From positions 1 through 10,517 of the forward strand of contig JADHZB010000545.1 of NCBI GenBank assembly GCA_015657535.1: 10,517 bases of DNA, given 5' to 3'. The notes under the pieces were generated by a model. The model was given only the letters and a program-made list of their open reading frames with translations. It was not told the origin of the DNA and did not search any database. The position numbers and the translations under genes were made by a program. The DNA is from Nephromyces sp. MM_2019 (taxonomy: Eukaryota; Apicomplexa; Aconoidasida; Nephromycida). Positions 1-6,486 of this stretch are shown piece after piece. How positions within the stretch are numbered: position 1 is the first letter of the stretch; each line of letters begins with the position of its first letter.

Positions 1-68
1 ATATATATATATATATATATATATACACTTATGCGTGTGTGTGTATATGTGTGTGTGTATAATTTTAG
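1..68 (+). other. end of an upstream PSTK intron
   Basis: A TA run (1-25) and TGTGTA-rich sequence lead into the AATTTTAG acceptor used by the first visible exon. No coding content is seen. Confidence 0.6.
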
Positions 69-205
69 ATGAATGCTCATTTCATCAAATATTTGTTGAC
101 ACACCCCTTGATATTTGTCTTGAACGAAATGCACGACGCAGTTCAGCTGACTTTATACCCCCTTTTATTATTAAACATCATTACTATTGGATGACTGAAC
201 AAGAG
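69..205 (+). CDS. PSTK: PSTK exon A (first visible exon)
   Basis: The acceptor is AATTTTAG ending at 68. The exon opens with the last two bases of a split codon and then encodes 45 residues, including the FVDTPLDICLERNARR block and IPPFII. This is the best-conserved stretch of the visible protein and the main basis for the family call. The proposed donor after GAG is GTTATA, which is weaker than the other donors here. It is the only usable GT at the end of conserved sequence, and reading on gives only His-Thr repeat translation before a stop. Confidence 0.75.
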
Positions 206-1478
206 GTTATACACACACATTTTAAACAAACTCACACACATACACACACTTGAATATGTACATATACACACATACACACTAATACGTGAATATATACAAA
301 TTTATACACATACACACACACATACATACATACATATACACACACACATACATACATACATATACACACATACATACATACATACATATACACACACACA
401 TACATACATACATATACACACACACATACATACATACATATACACACACACATACATACATACATATACACACATACATATTTAAGATAAATATATACAT
501 AATACTTGAAATCATATATACAACACCATTTCTATATACGCACACTCAATGTATACACCCAATTTCGAACATACACACACAACACCATAAGACTCCTTTT
601 TTTTTGTCTCTATATATGTATATATGTGTATGTGTGTGTAAACATATATTATGTGTAAATTTAACAGAATATCCTTTCTTATATACACACTGAAGTATCA
701 CCACTACCCTTATTATTTCAATTAAATAATCGAAAATGTTGGGAGAAGAATTCAAACTGTTTTAGTTGGCAACTTAATGGTAACATACCACTCATTCATC
801 AGGTAATACACACACACACTCTGACAATACACACACACACACACACTCTGACAATATATAGACATACACTCTGATAATACATACACACACACACACTCTG
901 ACAATACACACACACACTGACAATACACACACACACACACACTCTGACAATATACACACACACTGACAATACACACACACACACACACTCTGACAATATA
1001 CACACACACACACACACTCTGAGAATATATACATATACACTCTGATAATACACACACACTCTGACAATACATACACATACACTCTGATAATACACACATA
1101 CACACACACTCTGACAATATATAGACATACACTCTTACAATATATACACATACACTCTGACAATACATACACATACACACACTCTTACAATACACATACA
1201 CACAGTCTGACAATAAACATACACACAGTCTGACAATACACATACATACAGCCTGACAATACACAAAAATTAGACACACACACAAACAACATACATAAGA
1301 TACACACACAAACAACATACATAAGATACACACACAAACAACATACATAAGATACACACACAAACAATACACATAAGTAAGACACACACACAAACTAAAT
1401 ATATATACACACAGATAATACACATACATACGTCATAAATATTCATCGATACACACGAAACCTAAACCCCCTCTATAA

Positions 1479-1528
<50 letters not shown>

Positions 1529-3068
1529 CACTTTCAGATGTGTATAATAATTTATAATTTTGTTGTCAACTCCAAATTATTTTGGTCGTTTGTTCCTTCG
1601 GAAGAAAATATTATTGAACTTACCTCTTCAACATCTATTCAAGTAATAATTAATTTTACATACACACTTTCATTTTACACACACATACATACACACACAT
1701 ACATACACACACATTTTTTATATAGAAATATATAAAATATATCTTACACACAGTTACACACACATATTTACATAAAAATCTACATATTCTTTTTCACACA
1801 CACATATTTACATAGAAACACACATTATATATATTACACACAAACATATATATATATATATAATTATTAACAGAGCCTTGAAAAACAACTTCGTATAACC
1901 ATTTCTGAGGCTTTGTCTTCATATCAATCAAGTAAGCCTCAATATAATATATATATGTGTGTATGTATTTCATGTATATGTGTGTATGTATTTCATGTAT
2001 ATGTGTGTATGTATTTCATGTATATGTGTGTTTGTGATGTATGGTGAGTTTGTGTGTGTGTGTGTGTGTGTGTGCGTGTGTGTGTGTTTGTGTTTTGTTT
2101 TTGTGTGATTTATGTGTGTATGTGTAGGGTGTGTGTGTGTGTGTTATATGTGTGTGTAAGTTTGTGTGTTTTTAGTTTATGTGCGCGTGGTGTATGTTTG
2201 TATGTATAGTATATATCTAAATATATATGTGTGTATGTATAGATCTAAATATATATGTGTATTTGTATTGTGTGTATATTGAAATATTTACATCTTTTAT
2301 GTGTTGTTAAATTTATAGATGAAGAAAAAGATAAAATGGCTAAATTATGGGGTGCAGCTAAACGAAAATTTATAGCTGGTAAGTTATTTCAATTTACACA
2401 CACACATACACCACATTTACACACACTCACTCACTCTTTGACCCACACACATATATATATGTACATATAATACAAATCTAGAAATTTAGTTATTAGATTC
2501 ATGTGTAATTTCTACTGGATGATATGTATGAACAAATGAGCTATGATTGTAGTGTGAAATATTTAATATAATGTATATAAAATAAGATATTCTGTTGTGT
2601 GTATGTGTGTAAAATAAAATATTCTGTTGTATGTTTATGTGTAAAATAAAATACTCTGTTGTGTGTATGTGTGTAAAATAAAATATTCTGTTGTGTTTAT
2701 GTGTGTAAAATAAAATACTCTGTTGTGTGTATGTGTGTAAAATAAAATACTCTGTTATGTGTATGTGTGTAATATAAAATACTCTGTTGTGTGTATGTGT
2801 GTAAAATAAAATACTCTGTTGTGTGTATGTGTGTAATATAAAATACTCTGTTATGTGTATGTGTGTAAAATAAAATATTCTGTTATGTGTATGTGTGTAA
2901 AATAAAATATTCTGTTATGTGTATGTGTGTAAAATAAAATACTCTGTTATGTGTATGTGTGTATATATAGGTATTAAACTTGTGGAAAATTCAGACCATA
3001 TTAATCAAGAAAATTTTTACGAGTATATAGAGCAATTTTTGGCTAAGATGTCTAATGTTAAACCGTAA
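69..3068 (+). CDS. PSTK: L-seryl-tRNA(Sec) kinase (PSTK-like), 3' part, six exons
   Basis: The join of 69-205, 668-802, 1538-1642, 1874-1931, 2319-2378 and 2971-3068 gives 196 residues plus a split first codon, ending in TAA. All introns are GT-AG and all phases agree. PSTK phosphorylates Ser-tRNA(Sec) so that SepSecS can make Sec-tRNA(Sec). Visible PSTK-like traits, counted from the first full codon: FVDTPLDICLERNARR (8-23) followed by a PP-x-I motif (30-33), WEKNS (70-74), LRxxIS in exon 4, and a C-terminal helix ending KRKFI. These resemble the back half of animal PSTK as I remember it. The N-terminal P-loop lies upstream of the window. The related Elongator factor KTI12 is the main alternative: its tail is similar, but it normally has an RWD-PLF motif where this protein has WEKNS. 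About 20 extra residues precede WEKNS compared with human PSTK. The identity is inferred from motifs only. Confidence 0.72.
206..667 (+). repeat. PSTK intron A: CA-rich, 26-bp tandem array
   Basis: CATATAC landmarks fall at 333, 359, 385, 411, 437 and 463, exactly 26 bp apart, giving about six copies of a unit made of ACAC and CATA repeats (about 310-480). The rest is CA/TA-rich with an oligo-T run (597-605). His-Thr-Tyr frames across the array are translated repeat, not genes. Confidence 0.85.
668..802 (+). CDS. PSTK: PSTK exon B
   Basis: The acceptor is TTTAACAG ending at 667 and the donor is CAG|GTAATA. The 135 nt are exactly 45 codons in phase 0 on both sides, with no stop. The exon contains NNRKCWEKNSNCF, matching the WE-x-NS signature of PSTK. 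The first 15 or so codons include an ATACACAC stretch and look less conserved. A later acceptor (AAG ending at 695) exists, but it would need a phase that exon A does not supply. Confidence 0.65.
803..1262 (+). repeat. PSTK intron B: irregular CTCTGACAATAC minisatellite
   Basis: There are many copies of CTCTGACAATA(C/T) separated by variable ACAC runs, so the spacing is irregular (23 and 27 bp at the start). Some copies read CTCTGATAAT or CTCTTACAAT. The long minus-strand open frames rich in Cys-Val here arise because the repeat lacks stops on that strand. Confidence 0.85.
1273..1400 (+). repeat. PSTK intron B: second array, 26-bp unit
   Basis: AAACAA landmarks at 1284, 1310, 1336 and 1362 give an exact 26-bp period. 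The first three copies are nearly identical, the fourth is degenerate, and a fifth partial copy follows. The unit differs in sequence from the 26-bp array of intron A. Confidence 0.85.
1487..1528 (+). repeat. TA run followed by TG run before exon C
   Basis: About 13 TA repeats (1487-1513) switch directly to TG repeats and then to the CACTTTCAG acceptor. Length variation here would change branch-point-to-acceptor spacing. Confidence 0.8.
1538..1642 (+). CDS. PSTK: PSTK exon C
   Basis: The acceptor is CACTTTCAG ending at 1537, directly after a TA-then-TG microsatellite. The donor is CAA|GTAATA. It encodes 35 codons in phase 0, ending EENIIELTSSTSIQ. Composition and codon content are gene-like and contrast with the flanking repeats. 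This lies in the poorly conserved middle of the protein, so support comes from splice phase rather than motif. Confidence 0.6.
1643..1873 (+). other. PSTK intron C
   Basis: This is a 231-bp intron with GTAATA donor and AACAG acceptor. It holds short CATA/CACA runs (about 1670-1715), repeated ACACATATTTACATA segments (about 1760-1815) and a TA run (about 1848-1862). No coding content is seen. Confidence 0.65.
1874..1931 (+). CDS. PSTK: PSTK exon D
   Basis: The acceptor is TATTAACAG ending at 1873 and the donor is A|GTAAGC. It encodes SLEKQLRITISEALSSYQS plus one base of an Asn codon completed by the next exon. It resembles the LRRIVSQ-type helix of animal PSTK. At 58 nt it is the smallest exon in the window. 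Confidence 0.65.
1951..2034 (+). repeat. PSTK intron D: 23-bp tandem repeat, three copies
   Basis: CATG landmarks at 1971, 1994 and 2017 give an exact 23-bp period in a unit containing ATGTATTTCATG and TGTGTG. It begins shortly after the GTAAGC donor of exon D. Confidence 0.85.
2051..2087 (+). repeat. long TG run in PSTK intron D
   Basis: This is an alternating TG tract with one CG interruption at 2075-2076, the longest near-pure TG tract in the window. Alternating purine-pyrimidine DNA of this kind can adopt Z-form. The rest of intron D (to 2318) is also TG-rich. Confidence 0.85.
2319..2378 (+). CDS. PSTK: PSTK exon E
   Basis: The acceptor is TTTATAG ending at 2318 and the donor is G|GTAAGT, the strongest donor of this gene. 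It encodes EEKDKMAKLWGAAKRKFIA with split codons at both ends (Asn before, Gly after). This is a lysine-rich amphipathic helix matching the C-terminal helix of PSTK and KTI12 proteins. Confidence 0.7.
2575..2970 (+). repeat. PSTK intron E: 32-bp minisatellite, 12 copies
   Basis: TCTGTT landmarks occur every 32 bp without exception from 2591 to 2943 (12 copies). Each unit is an AAAATAAAAT segment, then (A/T)(C/T)TCTGTT, then a TG-rich segment. Nine copies contain AATAAA, two read AATATAAAA, and the first is divergent. The last copy runs straight into the exon F acceptor. Confidence 0.93.
2971..3068 (+). CDS. PSTK: PSTK exon F (terminal exon)
   Basis: The acceptor is GTATATATAG ending at 2970, directly abutting a 32-bp repeat array and lacking a pyrimidine tract. 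The exon completes a Gly codon, then encodes IKLVENSDHINQENFYEY and IEQFLAKMSNVKP before TAA at 3066-3068. The ending resembles the short helical tail of PSTK/KTI12-family proteins. No AATAAA is seen after the stop until 3852. Confidence 0.7.
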
Positions 3069-3135
3069 TATTAAGTACACACAAATTTTTTTATTCACAC
3101 ACATAATCCACATTTAAAAAGACTTTTTGGTACAC

Positions 3136-3225
3136 ACACACATAATTTATAATTGGAAAAATGTATATGAACACACATACACACACATAATTTATGATTG
3201 GAAAAATCTATATGAACAAACATAC
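3136..3225. repeat. 45-bp tandem duplication
   Basis: Two consecutive copies, with CATAATTTAT landmarks at 3141 and 3186, share ATTGGAAAAAT and TATATGAACA segments with a few substitutions. It lies in the likely 3' region of PSTK. Confidence 0.8.
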
Positions 3226-3470
3226 ACATCTTTTAGCCCATATCCAATCCAATTTACACACACAAGGTTTTGTATATCTTGAAGTAACATATTTAGAACT
3301 CACAATAACGTCTACACATCTTTTCAAAAGTGTATAAATACTTATACACACATCTTGAAGGTTTTATAATTGTATATATATACACACACATATATATATA
3401 TTTTTTAGAGTTTTAAATTTTTTAAAAATTTTAAAGAAAAAACAAGTCACCCTATTACAAGATAGTATTG

Positions 3471-3494
3471 TATATATATATATATATATATATA
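3471..3494. repeat. TA dinucleotide run
   Basis: A 24-bp uninterrupted TA repeat directly before the TG-rich block and its 13-bp array. Confidence 0.9.
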
Positions 3495-3522
3495 ATTGTA
3501 TTGATTGATGTGTATATGTGTG

Positions 3523-3613
3523 TAGCGTTTGTGTGTAGTGTTTGTGTGTAGTGTGTGTGTGTAGTGTGTGTGTGTAGTGTGTGTGTGTAGTGTGTGTGTG
3601 TAGTGTGTGTATT
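3523..3613. repeat. 13-bp tandem array (TAG plus TG repeat)
   Basis: TAG landmarks at 3523, 3536, 3549, 3562, 3575, 3588 and 3601 give seven copies with an exact 13-bp period. The first two copies carry a CGTTTG or TGTTTG variant and the rest are TAG followed by five TG. Confidence 0.9.
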
Positions 3614-4394
3614 TTATTGTGTGTATTTTATTGTGTAAATGTGTGCATTAGTGTATTTGGGTGTGTTTAGTTTATGTGTATGTTTTTTAATGTGTATTAG
3701 TATATCATATATATGGGACAAAATATAAGATAATTAATCTTGATAAAGCTATGTTAATTCAATGTACACACAATCTAGTGTTATAAATATAATACTAAAA
3801 CATTACATCTACACATACTTAAAGACAACCACCTAAACTTATACACAAAACAATAAATAATCTATGATTACACAAACATAATAATTTTGAATATACCAAG
3901 CTACTATATGCACACATCTATATAAGCAATTAACTGTATCAATATTTATATATATATTCGCACACATGTATACTTAGTGCAAACATTGTGTATATATGTA
4001 TACCTAAATGTGTATATATATATATTTATAGACTCATGAATATATACAAAAACACATACACATGCAAAAATGTATACACACACATTTAATATGCACATGT
4101 GTACACACATATAAATATATACATAAATAGCTTTATAGATCTATACCCAAATATATATATAGATAGCATCTACACACACTCACTCCTTTGCTCGAGTTGA
4201 ATATAAATAACATAGCACGTGTGTAATCAATACACACACATTCAATCACACAGCACACGCACACCCCAAACAATACCCACACATGCATACATATTACACT
4301 CGAACATACACCCATATACACCCACACACCCACATACACTCACACACACATACACTCCCCCTCTTCATAAAATTAAAGTGTTGAGTTTACATAG

Positions 4395-4420
4395 GATAAC
4401 ATCCAAATCAACATGTTATC
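4395..4420. other. small inverted repeat followed by A9
   Basis: GATAACAT (4395-4402) and ATGTTATC (4413-4420) form a perfect 8-bp stem with a 10-base loop, followed at once by a run of A. It could be chance in AT-rich DNA. Confidence 0.35.
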
Positions 4421-4472
4421 AAAAAAAAACATCCACGTCACACATTTTGATTATAATTTGAAATTAATAACA

Positions 4473-4492
4473 AAATTTTGTATACAAAATTT
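4473..4492. other. perfect 20-bp palindrome
   Basis: Two 10-base arms centred on GTATAC (4480-4485), with AAATTTT on the left and AAAATTT on the right, are exactly self-complementary with no spacer. It lies about 680 bp upstream of the protease start. It could be a dimer-type protein site or chance. Confidence 0.4.
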
Positions 4493-4661
4493 ATAAATTT
4501 ACATTGCTAGTGTATATATCTCTTTTTTTATATTGTTTAGATATCATACATCGTCTTCTTTTGTATAAAACATCGTTTTATATTTATAGTACATATATAT
4601 TTATATCTATATACACACCCATACACACAACTCCAATTGACCATACGCACACATTCCTCTT

Positions 4662-4664
<3 letters not shown>

Positions 4665-4695
<31 letters not shown>
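4665..4695. repeat. TA dinucleotide run
   Basis: A 31-bp alternating AT tract just before a less repetitive island. Similar runs lie at 7450-7475, 8098-8121, 8632-8656, 9921-9943 and 10376-10396. Confidence 0.9.
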
Positions 4696-4697
<2 letters not shown>

Positions 4698-4736
4698 CAG
4701 CGTGAGAAGTTATCTGTGTATTTTATATTTGTGGAG
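4696..4736 (+). other. possible upstream non-coding exon of the protease gene
   Basis: A non-repetitive stretch ends GTGGAG|GTAATA. Together with an acceptor TTATACAG at 4960-4967 it would define a 231-bp intron, similar in size to the gene's other introns (224-256 bp). The joined sequence does not stay open (TAA soon after 4968 in the continuing frame), so it could only be 5' UTR. Speculative. Confidence 0.15.
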
Positions 4737-5043
4737 GTAATATAGTATTGAGGTATCTCACCTTGAGGATTGATCACCATTTGATTAACACACACACCCA
4801 AACACAAACTTGGTCTTCACCTATCCTAATATACTTCAGAAGCCCCCCACCACAATTCCCACCCCCCAACTTCCACAAACATATATACATAATTCCTACA
4901 CTCTACCATCTCACATATATATACATACATACATATATATATACATATCATTCACACTTTTATACAGGTACTGCTTGGCACATAAACACCATATATCTAT
5001 TATTAACACATTATTCACTTATCTTAACTATACCTTTTAGCCG

Positions 5044-5164
5044 TCCCCACAAACACCTATTACACTAGACACTCCATACCTTCCTTCTTTACACTCCCTC
5101 CCACACCTTCCCTCTACACTCTCACACACATCCCCCCCCTCCCAACTACCTAATCTATGACACG
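5044..5164 (+). promoter_or_regulatory. G-depleted, pyrimidine-rich leader of the m-AAA gene
   Basis: Only one G occurs between 5044 and 5158, and none from 5069 to 5158. The stretch is CT-rich with a C8 run at 5132-5139, ending CTATGACACG before the ATG. It is probably 5' UTR, perhaps with core promoter sequence. An in-frame TAG at 5066-5068, with no in-frame ATG between it and 5165, supports the chosen start. Confidence 0.45.
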
Positions 5165-6486
5165 ATGAGTGTGTTAAGTCGTTTAATAAGAGATAATTCT
5201 AGGGTATATTTCACACGTCAGATAACAACTGTGGGTTATCAACCATTTCTAAATAATTTACAATATATACCAAACGTATATTCACAGAAATTAACACAAT
5301 TTCTTTCACGTTTAGAATTATCTAAATACATACCACATCAACATATATTATTAACGGGTAAACCACCAAAGGGATTTGAGAAATTTTACACACAAAAAAG
5401 TGAAAAACCACCCTCTGAAACACCTCCAGAAAATGATAAACCACCCAATAGGCCCAATTTGTCAAATGTTTTATTATCTGGTTTATCAATTGCATTGATT
5501 ACACTTTGGTTAACCTATTCTGAAAATTTATCTAACGAAGTTACCTATAAAGAATTCTTACAAGAATATTTACAAAGGGGTTATATTGAACGTATTCTTG
5601 TTGTGAATCGTGATTATATAAAGGCTATATTAAGGCCCAATTCACCCAAATCACATCCCTATGTATGTTTTAAGGTGGGTAGTATAGATGGTTTAGAGCC
5701 GCGCCTTGAGCGCGCACAATTGGATATGGGTTTAGCACCTTCTGAATTTATACCCGTACAATATACACAAGAAATTTCATTCTTTGATCAATTTAGGAGC
5801 CTTGTACCCTATATATTAGTAATTATGGGTTTAGAATTTTTTTTGAGGCGTCGTCGTGTAGGTACAAAAGATAATCCATTTTCAGGATTTTTATCACGTT
5901 TTGGTCAACCTAAAATCAAACCACACACACCCAAAGAATCAACGAAAGTGACATTTTCAGATGTCGCTGGTTTAAAAGAAGCAAAAGTTGAGATTAGTGA
6001 ATTTGTAGAATTTCTCAAGGACCCAAAAAAATACCAATTATTAGGTGCAAAATTACCTAAAGGTGCACTCTTAACAGGTCCACCAGGAAATGGTAAAACA
6101 TTACTCGCAAAGGCTGTTGCGGGTGAAGCCAATGTTCCCTTCTTTTCAATGGCTGGGTCAGAATTTGTTGAAATGTTTGTTGGTGTAGGTTCATCAAGAG
6201 TAAGAAATTTATTTTCAGAAGCTCGTAAAAATGCACCTTCTATTATCTTTATTGATGAAATTGATGCGGTCGGTAGGAGAAGAACAGGTGGTAAAAGTAT
6301 GCGTTCAAATGAAGAAAGAGAAAACACACTCAATCAAATATTAATTGAAATGGATGGTTTTACTAATAATACAGGGGTTGTTGTATTAGCCTGTACCAAT
6401 CGTGCCGATGTCTTAGATCCCGCACTCCTTCGACCTGGTCGATTTGATCGTTCTATTGAAGTTGAAAGACCTGATATTGATGACCG
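5165..6486 (+). CDS. AFG3L2: m-AAA exon 1: targeting region, membrane domain, most of AAA+ core
   Basis: Encodes residues 1-440 plus two bases of Arg441. It covers the presequence, a proline-rich linker (about 66-95), the intermembrane-space domain between the two TM segments (about 119-209), Walker A, Walker B and the second region of homology. The donor CG|GTATGT falls just after ERPDIDD. Without splicing the frame continues for 36 codons of repeat-derived residues before TAA, which marks the junction clearly. Confidence 0.95.

Larger units (their letters stand above)
3069..5164. other. intergenic region between PSTK and the m-AAA gene
   Basis: About 2.1 kb with no coding region that I can support. 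Content changes in blocks: CA-rich (3070-3370), AT-rich with a TA run (3370-3494), TG-rich (3505-3690), then CA-rich and G-poor up to the next gene. It should contain the PSTK 3' UTR and poly(A) site and the promoter of the protease gene, but none is clear. The His/Thr/Pro/Tyr-rich frames here are translated CA repeat. A small island near 4696-4790 is less repetitive than its surroundings. Confidence 0.7.

Noticed and set aside
297..480. CRISPR-like array (regular 26-bp period)
   Set aside because: Units are contiguous low-complexity repeats without unique spacers, and the setting is a eukaryotic intron.
286..693. Plus-strand frame rich in His, Thr, Ile and Tyr
   Set aside because: Direct translation of the CATA/CACA 26-bp array; it merely runs into the start of exon B in another frame.
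752..1429. Long minus-strand open frame rich in Cys, Val and Tyr (and overlapping ones)
   Set aside because: It is a translation of the CTCTGACAATACAC minisatellite in an intron. Overlapping frames on the same strand look alike, as expected from repeat DNA, and there is no domain or codon structure.
69..3068. KTI12 (Elongator-associated P-loop protein) as identity of the first gene
   Set aside because: The C-terminal helix and tail fit KTI12 quite well, but the PP-x-I segment, WEKNS and LRxxIS fit PSTK better and the KTI12-type RWD-PLF motif is absent. Kept as the alternative, not fully excluded.
4219..5068. Several plus-strand frames rich in His, Thr, Pro and Tyr upstream of the protease gene
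   Set aside because: Low-complexity translation of CA-rich DNA, overlapping in different frames, with no motif.
5905..6333. Minus-strand open frame of 142 codons
   Set aside because: Antisense shadow of the conserved AAA+ coding exon, with no recognisable product.
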